Assembly (NCBI RefSeq): GCF_019805165.1
Contig: NZ_RWIJ01000003.1
Coordinates: 1 to 64,000 of the forward strand
DNA: 64,000 nucleotides
Source of the DNA: Azospirillum sp. 412522
Lineage (GTDB): Bacteria > Pseudomonadota > Alphaproteobacteria > Azospirillales > Azospirillaceae
Reading direction: 5' to 3'
The notes beneath the pieces are model-generated. The model was not told where the DNA came from, made no database searches, and saw only the letters and a list, made by a program, of their open reading frames with translations. Shown here piece after piece: positions 9,528 through 18,099 of this stretch. How positions within the stretch are numbered: position 1 is the first letter of the stretch; each line of letters opens with the position of its first letter. The position numbers and the translations under genes are program-made.

Positions 9528-10379
9528 TCACGCCCCCGGGTCGCTGGCGTTGGGGAAGAACAGCGGCTCGCCGTTGATGGTGTAGTCGGCGATGGCCTTC
9601 TGGCCTTCGCCGGAGACCAGCCAGTCGACGAAGGCCTGGCCGTCGGCCGCCTTGACGTGGGGGAACTTGGCCGGGTTGACCAGCATCACGCCATACTGGT
9701 TGAACAGGCGCTTGTCGCCCTCCACCAGCACCGTCAGCGGGCCGCGGTTCTTGAAGTTCAGCCAGGTGCCGCGGTCGGTCAGGGCATAGCCGTTCATCGC
9801 GGCGGCGGTGTTCAGCGTCGGACCCATGCCCTGGCCGATGGAGCGGTACCAACCGCCCTCCGCCTTGGCCGGGTCGAGGTTTGCGGTCTTCCACAGGGAC
9901 AATTCGGCCTTGTGGGTGCCGCTGTCGTCGCCGCGCGACACGAAGGGCGCCTTGGCCGCCGCGATCTTGGACAGGGACTGGGCGACGTCCTTGCTGCCCT
10001 TGACGCCGGCCGGGTCGCTGGACGGGCCGACGATGACGAAGTCGTTGTACATCACCGGCTTGCGCACCGTGGAGAAGCCTTCGGCGACGAATTTCTCCTC
10101 CGACGGCTTGTGGTGGACGAACAGAACGTCGGCGTCGCCGCGCTTGGCGAGGTCGATGGCCTGGCCGGTGCCCTTGGCGACGACCCGCACCTCGATCCCG
10201 GTCTTGGCGGTGAATTTCGGCAGGAGCGAGCCGAACAGGCCCGAATCCTCGGTCGAGGTGGTGGAGGCCACCGTGATGAAGCGGTCGGCGGCCGATGCCG
10301 CCGACGGAGCAGCGGCCTGGACCAGGACGGCCAGGGCCGCGGCGGCGGCACAGCCCAGCACGAATGAACGGCGCAGCAT
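9528..10379 (-). CDS. tupA: TupA-like tungstate/oxyanion ABC transporter substrate-binding protein
   Basis: The 283-residue protein has an N-terminal signal peptide ending near AASA. It then has the family signature STTSTEDSGL, where the oxyanion is bound in TupA proteins. Further TupA-like segments are RGDADVLFVHHKP, VMYNDFVIVGP, SRGDDSGTHK and LVVNPA-type C-terminal features. It acts in the periplasm, handing WO4(2-), or possibly molybdate, to the TupB permease. No ATP-binding gene follows. The gene is 117 bases downstream of tupB, which is on the same strand, and precedes the XRE regulator. Confidence 0.85.
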   Translation of the reverse strand: MLRRSFVLGCAAAAALAVLVQAAAPSAASAADRFITVASTTSTEDSGLFGSLLPKFTAKTGIEVRVVAKGTGQAIDLAKRGDADVLFVHHKPSEEKFVAEGFSTVRKPVMYNDFVIVGPSSDPAGVKGSKDVAQSLSKIAAAKAPFVSRGDDSGTHKAELSLWKTANLDPAKAEGGWYRSIGQGMGPTLNTAAAMNGYALTDRGTWLNFKNRGPLTVLVEGDKRLFNQYGVMLVNPAKFPHVKAADGQAFVDWLVSGEGQKAIADYTINGEPLFFPNASDPGA

Positions 10380-10496
10380 CCCTCAACTCCTCCCACATGC
10401 GTTGTTGCCGCGATGGCATAGCGCAGTCGGGACGCGGGTGCAAAGGCTTGGCCGAGTTTTTCCAATCCCGGATCGAACCCGAACTCGGGCTCGGAC

Positions 10497-11198
10497 TCAG
10501 GCCGGCCTGGCGCCGGCCTCCTTCAGCAGCGACGCGGCGAGGTTGACGGCCAGCGACAGGGTCATCAGCACCATGCCCAGCCCCAGCGCCATCGGCAGGT
10601 CGCCCTTGCTGGTCTCCAGCGCGATGGCGGTGGTCATCACGCGGGTCACATGCTCGATGTTGCCGCCGACGATCATCACCGCCCCGACCTCCGCCGACGC
10701 CCGGCCGAAACCGGCCAGCACGGTGGTGACGAGGCTCCAGCGCGCTTCCGACAGCAGGGTGGCCAGCCGGCGGACCGGACCGGCGCCGGTGACCCGCAGC
10801 AGGTCGTCATACTCGACCAGCAGATCCTCGACCGTCTGGCGGGCCAGCGAGGCGACGATCGGGACGATCATCACCGTCTGGGCGACGATCATCGCCGTCG
10901 GGGTGAACAGCAGCCCCAGCACGCCGAAGGGGCCGGAGCGCGACAGCAGCAGATAGACCACCAGTCCGACGACCACCGGCGGCAGGCCCATCATGGTGTT
11001 CAGCGCGACGGCGACGGCGCGGCGGCCGGGAAAGCTCAGCGCCGCGACGGCGGCGCCCAGCGGCAGGCCGATCAGCGTGGCGATGGCGACGGCGCTCAGG
11101 CTGACCCGCAAGGACAGGCCGATGATCCGGACCAGCCCCTCGTCCAGCGACAGGATCATGGAAAAAGCGACGGCCAGGGCTTGGGAAAAGTCGTGCAT
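10497..11198 (-). CDS. tupB: TupB-like tungstate ABC transporter permease
   Basis: The 233-residue membrane protein has five or more hydrophobic segments and the binding-protein-dependent transporter EAA-type loop around residues 130-175 (SLARQTVEDLLVEYDD ... GAGPVRRLATLLSEARWSL). It is similar in size and pattern to TupB/WtpB-type permeases. The ATG at 11198 was chosen because residues before it are not membrane-like. It is transcribed divergently from fdhD, with a short intergenic region. The ATPase partner is not encoded nearby. Confidence 0.82.
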   Translation of the reverse strand: MHDFSQALAVAFSMILSLDEGLVRIIGLSLRVSLSAVAIATLIGLPLGAAVAALSFPGRRAVAVALNTMMGLPPVVVGLVVYLLLSRSGPFGVLGLLFTPTAMIVAQTVMIVPIVASLARQTVEDLLVEYDDLLRVTGAGPVRRLATLLSEARWSLVTTVLAGFGRASAEVGAVMIVGGNIEHVTRVMTTAIALETSKGDLPMALGLGMVLMTLSLAVNLAASLLKEAGARPA

Positions 11199-11284
11199 GC
11201 AGTCCAAATCACTTTTCAGATCGCTTCGGCGGGGGCTTGTCCGACGGACGCCGCTCGCCCACACTCGCGCGCATGAGCCCGACC

Positions 11285-12166
11285 ATGAGCCTGAAGACCT
11301 TCACCATAGCGCCGGACCCGGCGAACCCCAAGCTGACCGAGCGCGTCCGCGGCCTGGACCAGGACGGCCGCGAGATCGAGACCGCCGTCACGGTCGAGCG
11401 GCCGCTGACCCTGTACCTGAACGGGCAGGAGATCGTCACCATGATGACGATCGGCGACTATCCGGACTGTCTGGCCGTCGGCTATCTGCTGAACCAGAAC
11501 ATGCTGCGGCGCGACGACCGCATCACCGGCATCGATTTCGACGAGGAGACCGAGACCGTCGTCGTCCGCACCGAGCGCGCGACCGACTACGAGGCCAAGC
11601 TGAAGAAGAAGACGCTGACCTCCGGCTGTGCCCAGGGAACCGCCTTCGGCGACGTGATGGAGACGTTCGAGTCCGTCCGGCTGCCGACCGATCTGCGGCT
11701 CCGCACCTCTTGGATCTACGCGCTGTCGAAGCAGATCAACCTGCAGCCCAGCCTCTATCTGGAGGCCGGCGCCATCCATGGCTGCGTGCTGTGCCACGAG
11801 GACCGGCCGCTGGTCTACATGGAGGATGTCGGCCGCCACAACGCGGTGGACAAGGTCGCCGGCTACATGCACCTGAACGGCATTCCGGCGTCGGACAAGA
11901 TTTTCTACACCACCGGGCGCCTGACCTCCGAGATGGTCATCAAGACGGTGCAGATGGGCATTCCGATCCTGATCTCGCGCTCCGGCTTCACCGCCTGGGG
12001 CGTGCAACTGGCGCGGCAGGCCAACCTGACGCTGGTCGGCCGGGCCAAGGGCAGGCGCTTCATCGCGCTGGCCGGCACCGACCGGCTGGTGTTCGACACC
12101 GATGCCGCGGGAGCCGCAGACGAGGACGCCCGGCATGGACGCAAGGGAAGCCGCGATGACGACTAA
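11285..12166 (+). CDS. fdhD: formate dehydrogenase accessory sulfurtransferase FdhD
   Basis: FdhD carries sulfur from IscS to the molybdopterin cofactor of formate dehydrogenase and so activates the enzyme. The 293-residue protein shows the family core: [42 protein letters not shown] and FTAWGV. The usual CXXC loop reads SGCAQGT here, so only one cysteine (C115) is present. No clear ribosome site precedes 11285, and 11273 is an alternative ATG. It overlaps mobA by 11 bases and heads the plus-strand maturation operon. Confidence 0.92.
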   Translation: MSLKTFTIAPDPANPKLTERVRGLDQDGREIETAVTVERPLTLYLNGQEIVTMMTIGDYPDCLAVGYLLNQNMLRRDDRITGIDFDEETETVVVRTERATDYEAKLKKKTLTSGCAQGTAFGDVMETFESVRLPTDLRLRTSWIYALSKQINLQPSLYLEAGAIHGCVLCHEDRPLVYMEDVGRHNAVDKVAGYMHLNGIPASDKIFYTTGRLTSEMVIKTVQMGIPILISRSGFTAWGVQLARQANLTLVGRAKGRRFIALAGTDRLVFDTDAAGAADEDARHGRKGSRDDD

Positions 12167-12794
12167 TTCCACCCATCCCGATATCGGCGGCGTCCTGCTG
12201 GCCGGCGGCCTGTCGCGCCGGATGGGCGGCGGCGACAAATGCCTGCGCCCGCTGGGTGACCGCAGCATCCTGGAGCGCATCGTCGCCACCGTCCGGCCTC
12301 AGGTCGGCCCGCTGGTGCTGAACGCCAACGGCGATCCGGCCCGCTTCGCCCATCTTCATTTGCCGGTCGCCGCCGATGTGGTCGAGGGCTATGCCGGGCC
12401 GCTGGCCGGCGTGCTGACCGGCATGGAGTGGCTGCGCGGCACGGCTCCCGGCATCGGCTGGGTCGCCAGCTTCGCCACCGACGCGCCCTTCATCCCGCGC
12501 GACCTCGTCACCCGCATGGTGGCGGCGCTGGAGCAGGAAGGCGCCGACCTCGCCTGCGCCCGGTCCGGCGGGCAGGAGCACCCGGTCTTCGGGCTGTGGC
12601 CGATCCGTCTGGCGGGCGACCTGCGCCGGGCCATGGTGGAGGAGGGCGTCCGCAAGGTCGATGCCTGGACCGCCCGCTACCGGCTGGCCGTCGCCGACTT
12701 CGACGTCGAGCCGGTCGACCCCTTCTTCAACACCAACCGGCCGGAGGATCTGGCCGAGGCGGAGCGCCTGCTGGCGTCGGGACATGCATCATGA
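12156..12794 (+). CDS. mobA: molybdenum cofactor guanylyltransferase MobA
   Basis: MobA attaches GMP to molybdopterin to form the guanine-dinucleotide cofactor used by DMSO-reductase-family enzymes such as formate dehydrogenase. The 212-residue protein has the nucleotide-binding signature [15 protein letters not shown] at residues ~11-25 and the family pattern of TDAPF and NTNRPEDL segments. The ATG at 12156 follows GGAAG. The gene overlaps fdhD upstream and its TGA overlaps the next ATG (12791), so translation is coupled through the operon. Confidence 0.92.
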   Translation: MTTNSTHPDIGGVLLAGGLSRRMGGGDKCLRPLGDRSILERIVATVRPQVGPLVLNANGDPARFAHLHLPVAADVVEGYAGPLAGVLTGMEWLRGTAPGIGWVASFATDAPFIPRDLVTRMVAALEQEGADLACARSGGQEHPVFGLWPIRLAGDLRRAMVEEGVRKVDAWTARYRLAVADFDVEPVDPFFNTNRPEDLAEAERLLASGHAS

Positions 12795-13297
12795 CGGAAA
12801 AGCTGGAGCGCATAGAGACGATGGCGTTGGGCATCGTGGTGGAGCGCCGCCGCGGCATCACCGCCTGGGCCGACTGGAGCTGGCGTCCGGTTTCGGTCAT
12901 TCCCGGCGCCGGTCCGGTCGAGCCGCCCGGCCGCCTGCTGATGGAGGGCGAGGGCTGGAGCCACAGCCATGCCGCCACCCTGACGCTGGAGCTGTTCCGC
13001 ACCGACACCGAGGGCTATCGTCTGAACCTGTCGCAGGACCCGCCGCGCCTGTGGGTGGTGATGCGCCCCGGCGGGGCCACGGGTGCCGATGGCGAGGAGC
13101 TGGCGCCCTTCACCGTCACCGCGTCGGCCCATGAAGGGGAGGGCTATCAGGTCGGGACGGATGTGGTGGAGACGGTGGCGATGCCGGCCGAGGTGATCGC
13201 GCTGGTCCGCGATTTCGTCGAGCAGCACCATGTCGACGTCCCCTTCCACAAGCGCGAGCGCAAGCGCCATTTCGAGACGGAGGACCGGCGACGGTGA
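12791..13297 (+). CDS. DUF3305 domain protein
   Basis: The 168-residue protein matches the DUF3305 family, which is found next to mobA, fdhD and formate dehydrogenase genes in alphaproteobacteria. It shows the [18 protein letters not shown] segment, the [12 protein letters not shown] segment and the [12 protein letters not shown] segment typical of the family. No catalytic motif is evident. Translation is coupled to mobA (ATGA overlap) and to the next gene (GTGA at 13294). A role in FDH assembly is inferred from context only. Confidence 0.82.
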   Translation: MTEKLERIETMALGIVVERRRGITAWADWSWRPVSVIPGAGPVEPPGRLLMEGEGWSHSHAATLTLELFRTDTEGYRLNLSQDPPRLWVVMRPGGATGADGEELAPFTVTASAHEGEGYQVGTDVVETVAMPAEVIALVRDFVEQHHVDVPFHKRERKRHFETEDRRR

Positions 13298-13821
13298 GCG
13301 GCGAAGCCTTCCTGTCGCGCTGGTCGCGCCTGAAGCGCGGCACGGTCGAGCCGGCGCCGGTCGAGATTCCGCCCGCCGAAGAAGTGGCGGAGCTTCCCGT
13401 CGCCGTCGCCGACGAGACTCCGGCCGATGTCGCCCAGCCGGAGGCGGAAGACCCGCTGCAGGATCTGCCGCCGATTGAGGAGCTGACCGGCGAGTCCGAC
13501 TTCATCCCCTTCCTGCGCGCCGAGGTGCCGGAGGATCTGCACCGGCAAGCCCTGCGCAAGCTGTGGACCTCCGATCCGATCTACGCCAACGACGACGGGT
13601 TGAAGGACTACGCCGACGACTATGCCAGCCTGTTCACCGGCGGGGTGCCGGTGAAGACGCTGTACCGGGTGGGCCAGGGTTTTCTCGACACGCTGGACGA
13701 GGTTGGGGAGGAGACCGCGGAGCTCTCTCCCGCTCTGGCTGCCGATGCCGAGGTTGCGGTGATGAACGACATGCCGTCTCCCCAACCACCAATCCCCTCT
13801 CCCCCCCGGGGAGAGGGTTAA
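13294..13821 (+). CDS. DUF3306 domain protein, C-terminus read into a repeat
   Basis: The 175-residue product starts at GTG 13294, overlapping the previous stop. It has [15 protein letters not shown] at the start and a central PEDLHRQALRKLWTSDP motif that marks DUF3306 proteins. A Pro/Glu/Ala-rich linker lies between them. The last ~15 residues (PSPQPPIPSPPRGEG) are encoded by an intergenic-type repeat (13792-13831) that also supplies the TAA stop. The original C-terminus may therefore have been replaced. Function unknown; inferred FDH-associated. Confidence 0.8.
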   Translation: MSGEAFLSRWSRLKRGTVEPAPVEIPPAEEVAELPVAVADETPADVAQPEAEDPLQDLPPIEELTGESDFIPFLRAEVPEDLHRQALRKLWTSDPIYANDDGLKDYADDYASLFTGGVPVKTLYRVGQGFLDTLDEVGEETAELSPALAADAEVAVMNDMPSPQPPIPSPPRGEG

Positions 13822-13831
13822 GGTGAGGGGG
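13792..13831. repeat. CCTCTCCCC-type palindromic repeat, copy A
   Basis: The element is CCCTCTCCCC...GGGGAGAGGG followed by a GGTGAGGGG tail. It belongs to a widespread proteobacterial intergenic repeat type. It overlaps the end of the DUF3306 gene and includes its stop codon. Copy B, inverted, lies about 70 bases downstream. Confidence 0.7.
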
Positions 13832-13899
13832 GCGCGAGGCGGCCCCTTATCGATCCACCCGCAGTTCCCGTCTTTCTCCCTTTATCCACGCCATGCGTC

Positions 13900-13938
13900 C
13901 CCCTCACCCCGACCCTCTCCCCGGGAGGGAGAGGGGGG
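13900..13938. repeat. CCTCTCCCC-type palindromic repeat, copy B (inverted)
   Basis: This copy reads CCCCCTCACCCCGACCCTCTCC then a GGGAGGGAGAGG arm. It is in inverted orientation to copy A, so the two bracket bases 13832-13899 and together could form a large hairpin at the 3' end of the fdhD-mobA-DUF3305-DUF3306 transcript. Confidence 0.7.
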
Positions 13939-14092
13939 GCTTGTCCCCAGCGCATCCTTCGCAAAGCGATCCCAAATTGCGCCCAATCGTCGCGCCTGCT
14001 TCGACCCCTTCAAAACTCATGGGCGTTCTGCTGCCACGAGCATAGCGGGGCGACAAAGTTTCATTTGTTGCCTCTTTCGGGCGCGTCCTTGG

Positions 14093-14122
14093 TTGACAAA
14101 AGGACAGGTTCAGTCCTTCTAT
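14093..14122 (+). promoter_or_regulatory. candidate sigma70-type promoter of the FDH structural operon
   Basis: TTGACA at 14093-14098 matches a -35 box. A weaker TTCTAT about 18 bases later could be the -10 box. The spacer contains the small inverted repeat AAGGAC...GTCCTT, which could be an operator. The 13822-14274 stretch otherwise holds only repeats and no convincing gene. Confidence 0.35.
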
Positions 14123-14274
14123 TGTCTGTCCGCGGAACGCTAAGCCACTGTAAGGCAACAGCTTTTCGCAGGTGCATCAAAAGAGGTGCCGGGCTTCGGG
14201 CTCGAATACGGCGCGCGGTTGGACTGCGGACGCCGATGCACCCGTCTTGTGTGTCCGAGAGGAGTTTGCGGCGC

Positions 14275-14916
14275 GTGTCCAGGGCCGTCGATCACACCGT
14301 TCCCCCCGAGGTCGCGGAGGAGGAGCTGTTTCGTGCACAGGTCTACGCCCTGCTGGCGCGTCTCCTCGCGCACGCGCCCGATGCCGCGTTCCTGAATGCC
14401 CTGGGAGAACTGGCGGGGGAGGGCGGCGAGTTCGGCGCGGCGCTCGACCGGCTGGCCGATGCGGCACGCGACAGCGCCCCGGCGGCGGTGGAGGAGGAGT
14501 TCACCACCCTCTTCATCGGCGTCGGCGGCAGCGAACGCACGCCCTATGGCTCCTTCTACCTGACCGGATTCCTCAACGAGAAGCCGCTGGCGGAGCTGCG
14601 CGCCGACATGGCGCGGCTCGGCATCGCGCGCGCCGACGGCGTGACGGAGCCGGAGGACCACATCGCCGCCCTGTGCGAGATGATGGCCGGCCTGATCGGC
14701 GGCGCCTTTGGATCGGAAGATGGCGCGCCGGAGGATGGCGACATCGTCGGCCTTGACGGGCAGCGGGCCTTCTTCGACCGCCATATCGGCTCCTGGGCCG
14801 GGCGGTTCTTTGCGGATTTGGAGACCTCGCCGTCGGCCCGCTTCTATCGGGCGGTCGGCGCGGTCGGACGGAGTTTTCTGGCGGTCGAGGCGCGCGCCTT
14901 CGACCTTGCGGCGTAA
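14275..14916 (+). CDS. TorD/DmsD-like cytoplasmic chaperone
   Basis: The 213-residue, all-helical protein resembles the TorD chaperone family, which binds the Tat signal and apoprotein of molybdoenzymes until cofactor is inserted. It shows an EEFTTLFIGVGGSERTPYGSFYLTGFLNEKPLAELRADMARLGI block matching the family E-x-x-R-L-F-x-G-P-x-P-Y-x-S region, and later EDHIAALCEMM. The GTG at 14275 follows GAGAGGAG; ATG 14236 is possible. It starts the FDH structural operon, so the alpha subunit is its likely client. Confidence 0.83.
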   Translation: MSRAVDHTVPPEVAEEELFRAQVYALLARLLAHAPDAAFLNALGELAGEGGEFGAALDRLADAARDSAPAAVEEEFTTLFIGVGGSERTPYGSFYLTGFLNEKPLAELRADMARLGIARADGVTEPEDHIAALCEMMAGLIGGAFGSEDGAPEDGDIVGLDGQRAFFDRHIGSWAGRFFADLETSPSARFYRAVGAVGRSFLAVEARAFDLAA

Positions 14917-14933
14917 AGGTGAGGAGCGAAGCC

Positions 14934-15167
14934 ATGACCCGGAATGCGGTCAAAGCCACGGATGAAGCAGCAAACGGCAAGGACACCTCTCTGGCCCGGC
15001 GCGACCTGTTCCGAGTCGCCGGCCTCGGCGTCGGCGCGCTGGGCGCCGTCGCGGCCGGCGTGACCGCCACTGGCGGCGCGGCCGAGGCCGCCCCGGCGGA
15101 GGCGACTTCCACGGGCTACCGCGAGACCGACCATGTCCGGAAGGTCTACGAAGTCAGCCGCTTCTAA
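14934..15167 (+). CDS. small Tat-signal protein of the formate dehydrogenase region
   Basis: The 77-residue product matches the short 'formate dehydrogenase region TAT target' family. It has LARRDLFRVAGLG, a twin-arginine signal, then a hydrophobic Ala/Gly stretch and an acidic Thr-rich tail ending RETDHVRKVYEVSRF. It lies between the chaperone and alpha subunit genes with GTGAGGAG before the ATG. Its function is unknown; family context suggests a factor in periplasmic FDH assembly. Confidence 0.82.
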   Translation: MTRNAVKATDEAANGKDTSLARRDLFRVAGLGVGALGAVAAGVTATGGAAEAAPAEATSTGYRETDHVRKVYEVSRF

Positions 15168-15180
15168 GAGGAACGCCCCG

Positions 15181-18081
15181 ATGCTCATCAAGAAAAGCTC
15201 GGCCACCTCCGGCGGCCGCCACCTCGCCCGCACCCTCACCCAGACGCTCGCCTCCGCCACCGGCGTCACCGTCGACCGGCGTTCCTTCCTGCGCACTTCC
15301 GGCATCGCCGCCGGTGGTGCGGCCCTGGCTTCGGCCATGCCCTTCGGCATGGTGAAGAAGGCCGATGCCGCCACCGCGGCCGCCGTCGCCGGGGCGCCGG
15401 TGAAGCAGGTCAAGTCGGTCTGCACCCACTGCTCGGTCGGCTGCACGGTGGTGGCCGAGGTGCAGAACGGCGTGTGGATCGGGCAGGAACCCGCCTTCGA
15501 CAGCCCGATCAATCTCGGCTCGCATTGCGCCAAGGGCGCCTCGGTGCGCGAGCATGCCCATGGCGAGCGCCGGCTGCGCTATCCGATGAAGATGGTCGAC
15601 GGCAAGTGGACCCGGATTTCCTGGGACCAGGCGATCGAGGAGGTCGGCGCCAAGCTGCTGTCGATCCGCGAGCGGTCCGGCCCGGATTCGGTGTTCTGGC
15701 TCGGCTCGGCCAAGCACAGCAACGAGCAGGCCTATCTGTTCCGCAAGTTTGCCGCGCTGTGGGGCACCAACAACGTCGACCATCAGGCGCGCATCTGCCA
15801 CTCCACCACCGTGGCCGGCGTGGCCAACGTCTGGGGCTACGGCGCCATGACGAACAGCTACAACGACATCCAGAAGTCGAAGGCGCTGTTCTTCATCGGC
15901 TCGAATGCCGCCGAGGCGCATCCCGTCGCCATGATGCATGTGCTGAAGGCGAAGGAGCAGAACGCCGCTCCGCTGATCGTCGCCGATCCGCGCTTCACCC
16001 GCACCGCCGCCCACGCCAACGAATATATCCGTTTCCGTCCGGGCACCGACGTGGCGCTGGTCTGGGGCATCCTCTGGCACGTCCTGCAGAACGGCTGGGA
16101 GGACAAGGACTATATCGCCAAGCGCGTCTACGGCTTCGACGACATCCGTGCCGAGGTCGCCAAATGGACGCCGGAAGAGGTGGAGCGCGTCACCGGCGTT
16201 CCGGGTTCGCAACTGCAGCGCGTCGCCCGCACCCTGGCCTCCAACCGTCCGGGCACGCTGGTCTGGTGCATGGGCGGCACCCAGCACCATATCGGCAACA
16301 ACAACACCCGCGCCTATTGCGTGCTGCAGCTGGCGCTGGGCAATGTCGGCGTGTCGGGCGGCGGCACCAACATCTTCCGCGGCCACGACAACGTGCAGGG
16401 TGCGACCGATTTCGGCGTCACCTCGGACAGCCTGCCCGGCTATTACGGCCTGGCGGAGGGCGCGTGGCGCCACTGGGCGCGCGTCTGGGATCTTCCCTAT
16501 GACGACATCCTGAAGCGCTTCGGCTCCAAGGCGCTGATGGAGAGCACCGGCATCCCGGTGTCGCGCTGGTTCGACGGCGTGCTGGAGGCCAAGGAGAACC
16601 TGGACCAGCCCAATCCGGTCAAGGGCATGGTCTTCTGGGGCCACGCCCCGAACAGCCAGGTCCGTCTGCCCGACATGAAGAAGGCGATGGAAAAGCTGGA
16701 GCTGCTGGTCGTCGTCGATCCCTATCCGACGATGACGGCGGTGCTGCCGGACCGCAAGAACGACTTCTACCTGCTGCCGGCCGCGACCCAGTTCGAGACC
16801 TCCGGCTCCGCCACCGCGTCGAACCGGTCGGTGCAGTGGCGCGACAAGATCGTCGAGCCGCTGTTCGAGGCGAAGACCGACCATGAGATCATGTATCTCT
16901 TCGCCAGGAAGTTCGGCTTCGCGGCGGATCTGGTCAAGAACATCAAGGTCAACGGCAACGAGCCGGTGGTCGAGGACATCACCCGCGAGTGGAATCGCGG
17001 CATGTGGTCGGTCGGCTACACCGGCCAGTCGCCGGAGCGCCTCAAGCTGCACATGCAGCATCAGGCCACCTTCGACAAGACGACGCTGCGCGCTGTCGGC
17101 GGCCCGTGCGACGGCGATTATTTCGGCCTGCCCTGGCCCTGCTGGGGCACGCCGGAGATGAAGCATCCGGGCTCCGCCAACCTCTACGACACCTCGCTGC
17201 CGGTGGCCGAGGGCGGCGGCGCCTTCCGCGCCCGCTTCGGCGTCGAGCGCAACGGCGTGACTCTGCTGGCCGAGGGGTCCTATCCGGAAGGGTCGGAGAT
17301 CAAGGACGGCTATCCGGAAGTCACCATGGCGATGCTCCAGAAGCTGGGCTTCGACGCGGATCTGACGCCGGAGGAACTGGCGGTGATCCAGAAGATCGGC
17401 GGCGACAAGATCGGTGCCGTGTCCTGGACCACCGACCTGTCGGGCGGCATCCAGCGCGTGGCGATCAAGCATGGCCTGAACCCGCCGGGCAACGCCAAGG
17501 CCCGCTGCGTCGCCTGGAACTTCCCGGACCCGGTGCCGATCCACCGCGAGCCGCTCTACACCCCGCGCCGCGATCTGGTCGCCAGCTATCCGACCTACAA
17601 GGACACCAAGTCCTGGCGCGTGCCGACGCTCTACAAGTCCATCCAGGACCGCGACGTGTCGAAGGACTACCCGATCATCCTCACCTCCGGCCGTCTGGTC
17701 GAATATGAGGGCGGCGGCGACGAGACGCGGTCGAACCCCTGGCTGGCCGAGCTGCAGCAGGACATGTTCGTCGAACTCAACCCGTTCGACGCCAACAATG
17801 CCGGCGTCAAGGACGGCCAGCTGGTCTGGGTCGAGGGTCCGGAGAAGGGCAGGGTGAAGGTCAAGGCGATGGTGACCGAACGGGTCGGCCGCGGCGTCGC
17901 CTTCATGCCCTTCCATTTCGGCGGCGTGTACCAGGGGCAGGATCTGCGCTCCAAGTACCCGGCCGGGGCCGACCCGATCGTGCTGGGCGAGGCCGCCAAC
18001 ACGGCGACCACCTACGGCTATGATTCGGTGACCCAGATGCAGGAAACCAAGACCACCCTCTGCCGCATCCAGTCGGCCTGA
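15181..18081 (+). CDS. fdhA: formate dehydrogenase alpha (catalytic) subunit, Cys form
   Basis: The 966-residue protein is the Mo/W-bis-MGD catalytic subunit, oxidising formate to CO2. A twin-arginine signal (RRSFLR, R33-R34) indicates export by Tat. The 4Fe-4S cluster motif is C81, C84, C88 and C116. The metal ligand is cysteine: QARICHSTT has Cys206-His207 where selenocysteine-His stands in E. coli FdhF, so no selenium machinery is needed. The start at 15181 follows AGAGGAA. It is followed by beta and gamma subunits. The enzyme is expected to be periplasm-facing and membrane-bound. Confidence 0.95.
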   Translation: MLIKKSSATSGGRHLARTLTQTLASATGVTVDRRSFLRTSGIAAGGAALASAMPFGMVKKADAATAAAVAGAPVKQVKSVCTHCSVGCTVVAEVQNGVWIGQEPAFDSPINLGSHCAKGASVREHAHGERRLRYPMKMVDGKWTRISWDQAIEEVGAKLLSIRERSGPDSVFWLGSAKHSNEQAYLFRKFAALWGTNNVDHQARICHSTTVAGVANVWGYGAMTNSYNDIQKSKALFFIGSNAAEAHPVAMMHVLKAKEQNAAPLIVADPRFTRTAAHANEYIRFRPGTDVALVWGILWHVLQNGWEDKDYIAKRVYGFDDIRAEVAKWTPEEVERVTGVPGSQLQRVARTLASNRPGTLVWCMGGTQHHIGNNNTRAYCVLQLALGNVGVSGGGTNIFRGHDNVQGATDFGVTSDSLPGYYGLAEGAWRHWARVWDLPYDDILKRFGSKALMESTGIPVSRWFDGVLEAKENLDQPNPVKGMVFWGHAPNSQVRLPDMKKAMEKLELLVVVDPYPTMTAVLPDRKNDFYLLPAATQFETSGSATASNRSVQWRDKIVEPLFEAKTDHEIMYLFARKFGFAADLVKNIKVNGNEPVVEDITREWNRGMWSVGYTGQSPERLKLHMQHQATFDKTTLRAVGGPCDGDYFGLPWPCWGTPEMKHPGSANLYDTSLPVAEGGGAFRARFGVERNGVTLLAEGSYPEGSEIKDGYPEVTMAMLQKLGFDADLTPEELAVIQKIGGDKIGAVSWTTDLSGGIQRVAIKHGLNPPGNAKARCVAWNFPDPVPIHREPLYTPRRDLVASYPTYKDTKSWRVPTLYKSIQDRDVSKDYPIILTSGRLVEYEGGGDETRSNPWLAELQQDMFVELNPFDANNAGVKDGQLVWVEGPEKGRVKVKAMVTERVGRGVAFMPFHFGGVYQGQDLRSKYPAGADPIVLGEAANTATTYGYDSVTQMQETKTTLCRIQSA

Positions 18082-18099
18082 AGCACGGGAGTTTGAACC

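Noticed and set aside
13823..14143. Short open frames downstream of DUF3306
   Set aside because: They are made largely of the palindromic repeats and have no ribosome site or domain.
15796..15810. Selenocysteine-type formate dehydrogenase
   Set aside because: The catalytic codon is TGC (Cys206), not TGA, so a SECIS element is not needed.
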